From assembly GCF_040427915.1 (NCBI RefSeq), contig NZ_JBETXJ010000002.1, positions 868,001-932,000 on the forward strand: DNA of 64,000 nt. Direction: 5' to 3'. Source of the stretch: Gardnerella vaginalis (GTDB lineage: Bacteria > Actinomycetota > Actinomycetes > Actinomycetales > Bifidobacteriaceae). The notes below the pieces were generated by a model. The model made no database searches. It was not told where the DNA came from and saw only the letters and a list, made by a program, of their open reading frames with translations. Below are positions 17,421 through 25,861 of the stretch, piece by piece; the stretch's first letter is position 1, and each line of letters begins with the position of its first letter. The position numbers were made by a program, and so were the translations under genes.

Positions 17421-19697
17421 TTATTTTGAAAAATCAGCATCATCTTGTGTGCGCAAGATGACTAATCGCTGTGTTGGTCTTGTCATAGCAACGTACAGAT
17501 TTGCTGCTGCTGTAAGCATAGATGCTGCCTCTTGTTCTATTTTAGAAGGTTGCATCAGAATTACGGCATCGTATTCTAATCCTTTAACGTCTTCAGGCGT
17601 GCAAACGCTAATCTGACTATCGTCTGAATTCTGTTGAAGTATACGATTGTATTCTTTATCGGAAAGATTTTTACGAAGAGTATCTTTAACGATTTTATCA
17701 GTATGGTCTAATAGTTCATTAGGAACTATTATCGCTACGCGACCACTTCCATCTTCTGATACGAATTCTTTAAACAAATCAATGCAATATTTTGAAAGTG
17801 TTCTATCTAGTTCATCTTGATGCTTAAGTGTATGGGTAACAAGAGAATCAGGAACAGATCGTACAGCATTAACTGTGGAAATGTACAATCCAGAGTTGTT
17901 TGCCACTTTTCCTGCAGCATCTGAAACTTCTTTAGGGTTACGATAATTAATGGTCAACTCGTAAAGATCCCAGTTTGCGTCTCCAAACAGTGAGCTCATA
18001 TTCTTTTGCCAATGATGCGTTCCACCTAAAGCGGATGTTTGAGCAACATCACCAACGATTGTAAATGATCTAGAAGGGCAGCGGCGGATTAGCATTCGCC
18101 AATCCATTGCTGTAAGCTCTTGAGCTTCATCTACAACCACATGACCATAAGTCCACTCTCTATCTGACGCAGCAAGATTGGCTACCATGCTTGTATCGTC
18201 ACCTTGAATGTTCTCTATGAGCATATCTGCGGTAACGATTCCATTTCCAATGCCATTTTGAGCAAGTGTTTCAGAAGCGTATTGCTGCTCCTCGAGCTTT
18301 TTGCGAGCATTTGCAGCATTTTGTGCCTCAACTTTTGGATCTGCACCTAGAAGCTCCATAGCCTCATCAAGAAGCGGTATATCAGAGCGAGTTAGAGGAC
18401 TACCTTTTGGTCTAGTTAATACACAAATATCGTCTTCACTTAACCAAGGAGCATATATGCGAAGTTGTTCAGGTTTAGAAAACAGCTGGTCAATAAGCCA
18501 CGTGGCAGTCATAGGGAGCCAAGCAAGATTCAGAGTAATCTTAAGTTTCTCTTCCATACGAAGCTGCGATGTAATATCGGATATTTCAGACTGCGAAGGA
18601 GTGTAATCTAACTGTTCTAGGTATCTATTTCTAAGTGAACTTATAACTGACTTTACGAAAGTTTTGCGAGCCTGATTATGAGGTTGGTGTGTTCGTTGAG
18701 CATCTGATTGTGCAAGCTCAATATCCTCTTTTTTGAGTTGCACAGCAAACCCGTTTATGCGTAGCGTTGGTAAATCTTTAGGAACACGTATTCTTGCACA
18801 AACAGCGTTCTGAATAACGTTTTTCATGCGATACATTCCCTTAAGCTTTGCCGCATGTGGAGTATCTTCTGCAACAGCATGAACATTTGGGATCAAATCA
18901 GAAATTGTTCTACTTACAACACCAGTTTCACCCAAAGAAGGCAAAACTTGATCTATATATCTTAAGAATGCCGAGCTTGGTCCTACAATCAGAACGCCTG
19001 ATTTTTCAAGTTTTCTACGATGTGTATAAAGAAGATATGCTGCCCTGTGCAATGCTACAGCGGTTTTGCCAGTACCAGGTCCACCTTGTACAACAATAGT
19101 ATGGTCAAGAGGAGCGCGAATAATGCGGTCTTGTTCAGCTTGAATAGTTGCAACAATATCCGTCATTTTTCCAGTTCTACGAGAACCTAGTGAAGCTAGT
19201 AAAGCACCTTCGCCTGTTAGAGTTCCCTGCTTAGAAGCCTTGTTTACCTCGTCTGCATGAATATCAAGAATCTCGTCTTCAACTCCAACAACCTCGCGGA
19301 ATTTAAGAGTTATATGCCTACGCATAACGATGTTTCCATGGTGACGTGGCGTCGCCTCATAGAATGGTCGCGCAGCTTCTGCTCGCCAATCTGTAAGAAT
19401 AGGATCGTGATTTTCACTGAGTAGACCAATCCTACCTATGTAGTGTCTTGTTCCTTCGCGATCGTCAAGTCTTCCAAACACAAGCCTGTCTTCTACGGCT
19501 CTAAGTTGAGTTAACCGATCCTCATACATTGTTGCAAATGAATCACGTTCGGTGCGCTGAGTAGGCGAACCGTGTGATCCTGCAGCTCGTACAGCGTCAA
19601 GTCTTGTACGAACCGTAGAGCGCAAGTCATCTAAGCGTCCGTAAGCGCAATCAACTGCTTGTTGTTCTTCGCTAAGTTGTGAGGAGTACGTAGACAT
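17421..19697 (-). CDS. HelD-like superfamily 1 helicase (RNA polymerase recycling factor)
   Basis: 758 residues. Layout: an N-terminal coiled-coil arm (about 1-70), Walker A GGPGTGKTAVALH (Lys211), a Walker B-like VVVDEAQELTAMDW, GDVAQTSALGG, and late helicase motifs ending in NLYVAMTRPTQRLVI. This matches the HelD family, which uses ATP to pry RNA polymerase off DNA, rather than the DNA-repair UvrD proteins. It lies convergent to nrdR and divergent from mraZ. No clear ribosome site precedes ATG 19697, but the start agrees with the family's N-terminal coiled coil. Confidence 0.85.
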   Translation of the reverse strand: MSTYSSQLSEEQQAVDCAYGRLDDLRSTVRTRLDAVRAAGSHGSPTQRTERDSFATMYEDRLTQLRAVEDRLVFGRLDDREGTRHYIGRIGLLSENHDPILTDWRAEAARPFYEATPRHHGNIVMRRHITLKFREVVGVEDEILDIHADEVNKASKQGTLTGEGALLASLGSRRTGKMTDIVATIQAEQDRIIRAPLDHTIVVQGGPGTGKTAVALHRAAYLLYTHRRKLEKSGVLIVGPSSAFLRYIDQVLPSLGETGVVSRTISDLIPNVHAVAEDTPHAAKLKGMYRMKNVIQNAVCARIRVPKDLPTLRINGFAVQLKKEDIELAQSDAQRTHQPHNQARKTFVKSVISSLRNRYLEQLDYTPSQSEISDITSQLRMEEKLKITLNLAWLPMTATWLIDQLFSKPEQLRIYAPWLSEDDICVLTRPKGSPLTRSDIPLLDEAMELLGADPKVEAQNAANARKKLEEQQYASETLAQNGIGNGIVTADMLIENIQGDDTSMVANLAASDREWTYGHVVVDEAQELTAMDWRMLIRRCPSRSFTIVGDVAQTSALGGTHHWQKNMSSLFGDANWDLYELTINYRNPKEVSDAAGKVANNSGLYISTVNAVRSVPDSLVTHTLKHQDELDRTLSKYCIDLFKEFVSEDGSGRVAIIVPNELLDHTDKIVKDTLRKNLSDKEYNRILQQNSDDSQISVCTPEDVKGLEYDAVILMQPSKIEQEAASMLTAAANLYVAMTRPTQRLVILRTQDDADFSK

Positions 19698-19845
19698 TTG
19701 TGTCCGTTCTTCTTAAATGTTGAGCTAAAAACTAGGCGTTTAAGTATATCTCGAGGCTTATACACGGTATTTTCTAAGAAAGTTTTTGCGACGAATGCAT
19801 AAAGTGGCACTTTTATGAAAAAAAATATTATTTTTTTATAAAAAG

Positions 19846-19880
19846 TGGGGATTTTTGGTGAGGAATGGGGTAAAATGGTG
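19846..19880 (+). promoter_or_regulatory. MraZ operator: four TGGNG repeats at 10-bp period
   Basis: TGGGG (19846-19850), TGGTG (19856-19860), TGGGG (19866-19870) and TGGTG (19876-19880) are each separated by exactly 5 nt, placing all four on one face of the helix. Direct TGGGN repeats with 5-nt spacers are the known MraZ binding site in E. coli. A TAAAAT hexamer (19871-19876) overlaps the third and fourth repeats and may be the -10 box, so binding would block dcw transcription. Confidence 0.85.
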
Positions 19881-19926
19881 AACGATGTGCAAGTGGCATA
19901 TTGCATGTTGAAAAGGAGGTGGAGTT

Positions 19927-20700
19927 ATGGCTCGTAATAATGCGGATGATAATGCGCAGAATAAAGCCAATTCCTCCTTTATGCATGCTCAAAATCTCTC
20001 TGACAGTGATTCACAAAATATTGCTCAAGCTAATGCTCAGGAAATGCATATGCCAATGCAAAATCCTCAAGCGTACGCTCAGCCTTATTATGTGATGCCA
20101 CAGATGTATCAGCCACAGCAGATTCCGCCAATGCAGCAGATTCCTTTTGCGCAACCCATTAGCCAGGCTCCATATTCGGCTTTTAATTCCACTCCTTTAC
20201 CGAATAATGAAGATTCTCGTGGTAATGGCATAAGCAATCAGAATCAGCAACAGAATCAAACCCCAATTCTTCTTGGTACATATGCTCCAAAAATTGATGG
20301 AAAAGGTCGTGTAGCTTTACCAGCGAAATTTAGATCTCAATTAGGGAATGGTTTTGTTATGGCGCGCGGTCAGGAACGTTGCGTATACGTACTGCCAATG
20401 CAAGAGTTTCAACGTATTACAACGCAGATTCAGCGCACATCTATGAGCAATAAGTCTGCAAGAGACTATTTGCGAGTGTTTCTTTCTGGCGCTGTAGATC
20501 AAGAACCAGATAAGCAGGGACGCATAGTAGTTCCACCAATGTTAAGAGATTACGCAAATCTTGGAGACGAGATTGTTGTAATTGGTGTTGGCACTCGCGC
20601 AGAAATATGGAATAAGTCTGCTTGGAACGAATACCTTGCAGATCGTGAGCAAGATTATGCAGATATTGCAGATGATGTTCTTCCGGCGGTGATCCAATGA
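19927..20700 (+). CDS. mraZ: MraZ transcriptional regulator with long N-terminal extension
   Basis: First gene of the dcw cluster and its DNA-binding autoregulator. 257 residues, against about 143 in the family. The conserved two-repeat AbrB-type domain begins near residue 114 (ILLGTYAPKIDGKGRVALPAKFR) and the second repeat has DKQGRIVVPPMLRDYA. The first 113 residues are a Gln/Met/Pro/Asn-rich, probably disordered tail. The extension is genuine translation because the ATG at 19927 sits behind an excellent AAAAGGAGGTGGAG, and no ribosome site precedes the domain. The gene's own promoter carries the four TGGNG repeats it should bind. Its TGA overlaps the ATG of rsmH. Confidence 0.95.
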   Translation: MARNNADDNAQNKANSSFMHAQNLSDSDSQNIAQANAQEMHMPMQNPQAYAQPYYVMPQMYQPQQIPPMQQIPFAQPISQAPYSAFNSTPLPNNEDSRGNGISNQNQQQNQTPILLGTYAPKIDGKGRVALPAKFRSQLGNGFVMARGQERCVYVLPMQEFQRITTQIQRTSMSNKSARDYLRVFLSGAVDQEPDKQGRIVVPPMLRDYANLGDEIVVIGVGTRAEIWNKSAWNEYLADREQDYADIADDVLPAVIQ

Positions 20701-21773
20701 AAGGTGATCCGATGAAGGACTTATCTACAATACACGCACCAGTATTGCTCGACGATTGTGTAAATCTAGTATCTCCAGCGTTAAACCACAAGAATTCTGT
20801 TGTTGTGGATTGCACGCTGGGTCTTGCTGGTCATGCAACAGCTTTTCTTAAAGCGGCTCCTCTTGCAACGCTTGTAGGCATAGACAGAGATGGCGAAGCT
20901 CTTGAGCTAGCTACGAAAAGAATGCGTGAAGAAGGATTAGACGAACGTTTTATTCCAGTACATGCAGCATTTGATGAAGTCGACAAAGTTCTTGAAGATT
21001 TAGCAATCTACCATATTGATGCAGCATTTATGGATTTGGGACTTTCTAGCTTGCAAATAGACGAAGAAGATAGAGGATTCTCATATTCTCACAACACTGC
21101 ATTAGATATGAGAATGGACACTACACAAAGCATAACAGCTGCGACTATTCTCGCGACTTATGATTCGCATAAGCTTGCGAATATTTTCCGAGAATATGGT
21201 CAAGAGCGTTTTTCTGGTCCAATAGCTCGCAAAATTGTTCAAGTTCGTGAAGAGACTCCGATTACCACATCTGGTCAGCTGGTTGAATTAGTTGATAACG
21301 TCATTCCTCGTTCTCATCGTGCTCCAGGAAACCCAGCTAAGAGAGTTTTCCAAGCTCTTCGCATTGAGGTTAATGGAGAATTAGACAAGCTTGCTAGGAC
21401 ACTACCAAAGTTGGCTCTGCGTTTAAATCAAGGTGGCAGGATTGTTGTTGAATCTTATCATTCGCTAGAAGATATTGCGGTTAAAAGATTCATGAACAAT
21501 GGCTTAGAAGTAGATGTTCCAGCGAATATGCCTATTATTCCAGCAGATGCACAGCCTTTCTTTAAGTCGCTAACTAGAGGAGCTGTAAAAGCATCTAAGG
21601 AAGAAATAGCAAATAATACTAGGTCTTCGTCTGTTCGCTTGCGTGCAGTGGAACTGATTCGAGATATTCCAGAACGTTGGATTAAGGAATTTGAATCTAT
21701 TTCTAAAGGTATTGAAGAATCATCTAATTCTTCGACTATACGATTTGCACATAAAAAAGGGGGTAGGTTCTAA
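20697..21773 (+). CDS. rsmH: 16S rRNA (cytosine1402-N4)-methyltransferase RsmH
   Basis: Methylates C1402 in the ribosomal P site using S-adenosylmethionine. 358 residues, with HAPVLLDDCV at the start, the SAM-binding VVDCTLGLAGHATAFL, DRDGEAL, and the family stretch FMDLGLSSLQIDEEDRGFSY plus RVFQALRIEVNGEL and VVESYHSLEDIAVKRF. The ATG at 20697 overlaps the mraZ stop (ATGA). A second ATG at 20712 with AAAGGTGA upstream is an equally good start and would shorten the protein by five residues. Translation is coupled to mraZ and, at its end, to ftsL (TAATG). Confidence 0.95.
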   Translation: MKGDPMKDLSTIHAPVLLDDCVNLVSPALNHKNSVVVDCTLGLAGHATAFLKAAPLATLVGIDRDGEALELATKRMREEGLDERFIPVHAAFDEVDKVLEDLAIYHIDAAFMDLGLSSLQIDEEDRGFSYSHNTALDMRMDTTQSITAATILATYDSHKLANIFREYGQERFSGPIARKIVQVREETPITTSGQLVELVDNVIPRSHRAPGNPAKRVFQALRIEVNGELDKLARTLPKLALRLNQGGRIVVESYHSLEDIAVKRFMNNGLEVDVPANMPIIPADAQPFFKSLTRGAVKASKEEIANNTRSSSVRLRAVELIRDIPERWIKEFESISKGIEESSNSSTIRFAHKKGGRF

Positions 21774-22405
21774 TGATTAAGCCATTAAAAAACCGTGCTC
21801 CTGGATTGTCTACTGTTACTGCAACAGCAGCTCCTGCAGGTCGTGTAAAAGAAAAAGTTGTTGGAGATTCAAGGAAAAATCGTGTTCTAAAATCCCTTCC
21901 ATTGGTATTTAGCGCATCAGACCGCAGATCTTACACAGTAATGAACCGCTTGCATAAGGTTATAGAGTGGAGCAATACTCGTAAAGCGCCTCTTTTTAAT
22001 GTGATTATTGTTGTTTTGTTCTTAGTAATCACTCCTACAACATCTCTATTGTTGCGCACAAAAATGGCAGAAATATCTTTTGAACAAGCTGCTACACAAT
22101 CGAGTATTTCTAGGCTTCGTCAAGATGTAGAAACAGCTCAAACAAAATTAGATACTTTAGAGGCGGATCTTCCAGCAAAAGCGCAAACGATGGGAATGGT
22201 TCCGCAGCAAGGTGCAATAACCGTTGATTTAAGCGATTATGCAAATAAAAAGAAAGCTGAAAAAGCAATGCTTGATGCTAAGAAAGCTCAGACACAGGAT
22301 AATGCTAAGAGTCAAAAGTCGCAGCCCAAACAGCAGACGAATGATTCACAACAATCTAAACAACAATCTAAACAGCAAAAACCAAAGGATAAGGAGAAAC
22401 ATTGA
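21773..22405 (+). CDS. FtsL-like septum protein
   Basis: 210 residues with a single membrane helix (about 73-95) followed by a coiled coil (about 100-135), the layout of FtsL, which joins FtsQ and FtsB in the divisome. Sequence conservation in this family is low, so the call rests on layout and on the position between rsmH and ftsI. The cytoplasmic N tail is basic; the outer C terminus ends in a Lys/Gln/Ser-rich low-complexity tail of about 40 residues. The start ATG shares one base with the rsmH stop, and the stop shares one base with the ftsI ATG, so the three are translated as a coupled set. Confidence 0.8.
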   Translation: MIKPLKNRAPGLSTVTATAAPAGRVKEKVVGDSRKNRVLKSLPLVFSASDRRSYTVMNRLHKVIEWSNTRKAPLFNVIIVVLFLVITPTTSLLLRTKMAEISFEQAATQSSISRLRQDVETAQTKLDTLEADLPAKAQTMGMVPQQGAITVDLSDYANKKKAEKAMLDAKKAQTQDNAKSQKSQPKQQTNDSQQSKQQSKQQKPKDKEKH

Positions 22406-24498
22406 TGAGCCGCCAAATCAAGCAACGTTTCGCCAAATATTCAGGCAAAGTTAATGGAGTTGTTAATTCTATTAAAGACAAAGTTAATAGAACAAGCAAT
22501 TCCAGTGGATTTTCAAAAACCAGTAAGTCTCTAAAAGATGGTATTAGTCGCGTTTTTAGCTTACTGAAGCTGATTAAAAGAAAATCGCAATTTACAAGGT
22601 TTAAAAAGGCCAGCACATACAATGCGAATTCTTATGAGGCTTACGGATCCTATAATCGGTCTGCTGCTAATAAGACTGCTGCGATGAATAGCACAGTTTT
22701 TGCAAAGAAGTGCGTAATTGTTGCAATTATTTTTGCGTTTGTTGCAACATGTGCAATAGTAAAACTTAGTTTTATACAGCTTATTAATGCTCGTTCTACT
22801 GCTCAGGCGGCTCAAGCAGAACGTATTAGGACAAAACCAATTCTTGCTAGAAGAGGTCGTATTTTAGATACAAACGGTTCAGTTCTTGCTCAAAGTGTTG
22901 AAAGATACAATATAATTGCTGATCCTATGAATGCGCAGGCGTTTAAACCTACTCCTTGCACAAAACAAACTGCTGGTAATTGTCATTCGATTAATGGTAA
23001 GGATGTTGAAGGTACTGGTGCCGTGGCGGTGGCACGTCTTTTAGCTCCAATTCTTCATATGAGCTCTGTTGAAATCGGCGGAAAGATTTCTGGATTGGGT
23101 CGTTACGCAGTTATCAAGAGGAATGTGAAGCCTTCTGTTAAGCGTGCAATTGACAAACTCAACCTTTCTGGTTGTGTTTATGCAGAAAACAGTAGTGAAC
23201 GAGTGTATTCAAGTGGTCCTATTTTGGGTGCCCTAATTGGTTCTGTCAAAGATGCCGAAGAAAGCTCTAGACCAGAGGCAAAGGGTAGAAGAGGCGAAAT
23301 AGGTGAATCTGGATTAGAGCTTTCGCAAGATAAAGTTTTAACTGGTACAGATGGATATCAAAAGTATCAGGGAAACAATGTTGGAAATGAGAAAATTCCT
23401 GGCACTGTTAGCGAATATAAAGATGCTGTAAATGGTAATGACATAAAGTTAACCATTGACAGCGATGTAGATTGGTACGTTAAAAAAGTTCTTCTTGACG
23501 GAATGAAGCAGTACAAAGCTGGATGGGGAATTGCTGTTGTTCAGGATATTCGCACTGGTGAGATTCTTGCGTTAGAAGATACTGACGATATTAAAGCTGG
23601 TTCTTCAGCTGCTAGAGCATCTGTTTCTAAAGCGGTTGGCCAGATCTTTGAGCCAGGTTCTATAGGCAAAGTGTTTGCCATGGCTGGAATGGTTCAATCT
23701 GGTGCGCGTCAACTCAGCGACAAATTCTCAGTTCCAGGGACAATAGACAAACAAGGTCAGGTTTTCCATGATTCTCACAGTCATGGTATTGAACGTTTAA
23801 CATTAGCTGGAATTTTAAAGGAATCTTCTAATGTTGGCATGATTTTAGCTGGCGAAAAATATCCTAATAACAAGCGTTATGAGTTTTTGTCTAAGTTTGG
23901 AATTGGGCAATATACTGGTTTAGGTTTACAAGGTGAATCTCCTGGTCTTCTTCCAAGCGTACAAGCATGGGATGGTCGTAAGCAAAACACTGTTTTGTTT
24001 GGTCAGGGTTATGCCACTAACGCTTTGCAAATTACTAATGCTATTGCGACTATTGCGAACAAGGGTGTAAGGCTCCAACAGTCAATAATCAAATCTGTAA
24101 TAGATCCTCATGGACGTGTTTCAGAGCACAAGAGACCTCAGGCAACTCGCGTTTTGGATGAACATGTAGCATCGCAAATGTTGAATGCTATGGAAAGCAC
24201 AGCGGAATCTTACAAGAACTTTATATCAATTAATGGATACCGTGTTGCTGCTAAGAGTGGTACTGCAGAAGTAGCGGGATTCGGTGGAGGATTAAGTTCT
24301 ATCGTTGCAGATTGTGCTGGAGTCATTCCTGTGGATAATCCACGATTTGCTATTACAGTGGCATTAAGTAATCCTCAGGGAACTTTCGGCGTTGTTGCAG
24401 CAGCACCTCTTTTGAAAGCAATTGGAGAATTCTTGATGCAAAAGTATGATGTTCCAGTTTCTACTCCTCGTAGCAACCCTATTGCTGTAGAATGGTGA
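22405..24498 (+). CDS. ftsI: Division transpeptidase FtsI (class B penicillin-binding protein 3)
   Basis: Crosslinks peptidoglycan at the septum. 697 residues: a long basic cytoplasmic tail (1-100), one membrane anchor (about 102-120), a pedestal domain starting at RTKPILARRGRILDTNGSVLA, and the transpeptidase domain with SIGK (catalytic Ser419, Lys422), SSN (474-476) and KSGT (617-620). The start at 22405 follows AAGGAG and overlaps the ftsL stop as TGATG; the TTG at 22402 is less likely. No PASTA repeats follow the catalytic domain. Partner of FtsW, encoded later in the same cluster. Confidence 0.96.
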   Translation: MSRQIKQRFAKYSGKVNGVVNSIKDKVNRTSNSSGFSKTSKSLKDGISRVFSLLKLIKRKSQFTRFKKASTYNANSYEAYGSYNRSAANKTAAMNSTVFAKKCVIVAIIFAFVATCAIVKLSFIQLINARSTAQAAQAERIRTKPILARRGRILDTNGSVLAQSVERYNIIADPMNAQAFKPTPCTKQTAGNCHSINGKDVEGTGAVAVARLLAPILHMSSVEIGGKISGLGRYAVIKRNVKPSVKRAIDKLNLSGCVYAENSSERVYSSGPILGALIGSVKDAEESSRPEAKGRRGEIGESGLELSQDKVLTGTDGYQKYQGNNVGNEKIPGTVSEYKDAVNGNDIKLTIDSDVDWYVKKVLLDGMKQYKAGWGIAVVQDIRTGEILALEDTDDIKAGSSAARASVSKAVGQIFEPGSIGKVFAMAGMVQSGARQLSDKFSVPGTIDKQGQVFHDSHSHGIERLTLAGILKESSNVGMILAGEKYPNNKRYEFLSKFGIGQYTGLGLQGESPGLLPSVQAWDGRKQNTVLFGQGYATNALQITNAIATIANKGVRLQQSIIKSVIDPHGRVSEHKRPQATRVLDEHVASQMLNAMESTAESYKNFISINGYRVAAKSGTAEVAGFGGGLSSIVADCAGVIPVDNPRFAITVALSNPQGTFGVVAAAPLLKAIGEFLMQKYDVPVSTPRSNPIAVEW

Positions 24499-24526
24499 TA
24501 TACAACAAATAAGGGCGAGTGCGAGT

Positions 24527-25771
24527 ATGAATGCTGTTGATGAATTTTCCAGAACCAGAGTGACGCTTGGTTTTGCTGCTGAACAGTATGGTTTTGAGGT
24601 AATTCCTTCCTTTGCATCTGGTGTGACTATTACATCATTAGCTTGTGATGTTAGAAGTGTTAAAACAGGTTGTCTTTTTGTTCCTTCATCTCGAGTAGAT
24701 AAGAGACAATTAGAGGCTGCTAGAGATGCTGGAGCGTATGCTGCAATGGTTCCTCCAGAGTTTAGATCTGAAGCAATGAGTGTAGGCATTCCTCTGCTGG
24801 TATCTTCTAATAATCCAATAACTCTCGGTAAGCTAGCTTGTGATGTTAATTGCGATCCGTCATCTTTTATAGCAACTTTTGCAGTTGCAGGAGATAGTGA
24901 TGATGAGATTTACGCAAATGTTATACGTTTGGCTGATTTTCTTCATATGCTCGGCAATCCAGTTGGTATTATTAGTGCAGCTGGGTCTAGCTCTCTTCAA
25001 AGAGAGTTAGATTTAGAGTATCCTATGGGAATAATTGATATACAGCATAACTTGTCTGTGTGTGTAGAAGATGGCGCTGCAGCTGTTGTAATAGCATTAA
25101 ATTCTGCAACTCTTAGTAAAGATGCATTGCAGTCTGTTAACGTTGATGTCCTTGGAGTTGAAAGCAATAATGCTTTAGCAATGGCTGGAAGCCTTGACTT
25201 ATATGCAAGCGACTCTTCTTATTCTGATCCTTACTCTAATACTTCAAAATTTGATAGTCATGCAAATCATGCAAGTCATGCAGATGATAATGCAGATAAT
25301 CATTCATATAATAAAAAGAAGTATGATTCTGATACTACATTAAATCAGAATTCAAAATCGCAGCAAAAAGTCGAATCACTTAATTCCGATAGTGAATCTC
25401 ATAGTGAATCCGATAGCGTATCTGATATTTCTTCTTATAGAACTTCTGCTAATAAATCTGATAAACATTACGAAAATAGTTTTATCAAAAATCAAAATGA
25501 TGATTCCGCTATAGATGAAGAAAGTATGAAGTCCGCGCGACCAGTAATAAGTTTTTATACTCTTCAACAACGTTATGGGTTTGTAAGTCATGAAAGATCT
25601 TATTGCGTTATGCGTTCCCGTGAATCAGATGAGTTAGCTGCTTTAGCAGATCAGATTGGTGGCAAGGATGTTCACAAACATCTTTCTCTTTCAATAGCGA
25701 TGGTTCTTGCAGCTGGAGTTAGAAGAGGAACTATTAAAAGCGCGTTACGAGTGTCTCATGAATTAAAGTAG
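24527..25771 (+). CDS. Degenerate MurE-like protein (Mur ligase pseudoenzyme)
   Basis: 414 residues in the murE slot of the dcw cluster. The first ~110 residues resemble the MurE UDP-substrate domain (VTITSLACDVRSVKTGCLFVP). The central domain keeps the fold-like pattern but not the chemistry: where the ligase P-loop GTNGKTT is expected the sequence reads GDSDDEI (122-128), followed by the still recognisable LGNPVGIISAAG. The EVSSH motif is replaced by ALNSA. A Ser/Asp/Asn-rich insert spans roughly 226-330, and the third domain is reduced to a short conserved tail. It therefore cannot bind ATP in the usual way. It may be a structural or regulatory part of the Mur complex; the working MurE must be elsewhere. 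The reading frame is intact, so it is not a decayed pseudogene. Confidence 0.75.
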   Translation: MNAVDEFSRTRVTLGFAAEQYGFEVIPSFASGVTITSLACDVRSVKTGCLFVPSSRVDKRQLEAARDAGAYAAMVPPEFRSEAMSVGIPLLVSSNNPITLGKLACDVNCDPSSFIATFAVAGDSDDEIYANVIRLADFLHMLGNPVGIISAAGSSSLQRELDLEYPMGIIDIQHNLSVCVEDGAAAVVIALNSATLSKDALQSVNVDVLGVESNNALAMAGSLDLYASDSSYSDPYSNTSKFDSHANHASHADDNADNHSYNKKKYDSDTTLNQNSKSQQKVESLNSDSESHSESDSVSDISSYRTSANKSDKHYENSFIKNQNDDSAIDEESMKSARPVISFYTLQQRYGFVSHERSYCVMRSRESDELAALADQIGGKDVHKHLSLSIAMVLAAGVRRGTIKSALRVSHELK

Positions 25772-25791
25772 TGTTAATTAAAGTAGTGTTC
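25762..25791. repeat. 15-bp tandem duplication over the murE-like stop codon
   Basis: ATTAAAGTAGTGTTA at 25762-25776 is repeated at 25777-25791 with one change. The first copy contains the last codons and TAG stop of the preceding gene. Confidence 0.8.
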
Positions 25792-25861
25792 AGAAACGTG
25801 TTGATGATTAATAGATTTGTTGCAAAGCAAATGAAACCAATGTTGGGAAAATAACGAGGTT

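Noticed and set aside
24527..25771. murE-like gene as a broken pseudogene
   Set aside because: The 414-codon frame is intact with clear conserved ends; loss of active-site residues without stops or frameshifts points to a maintained protein.
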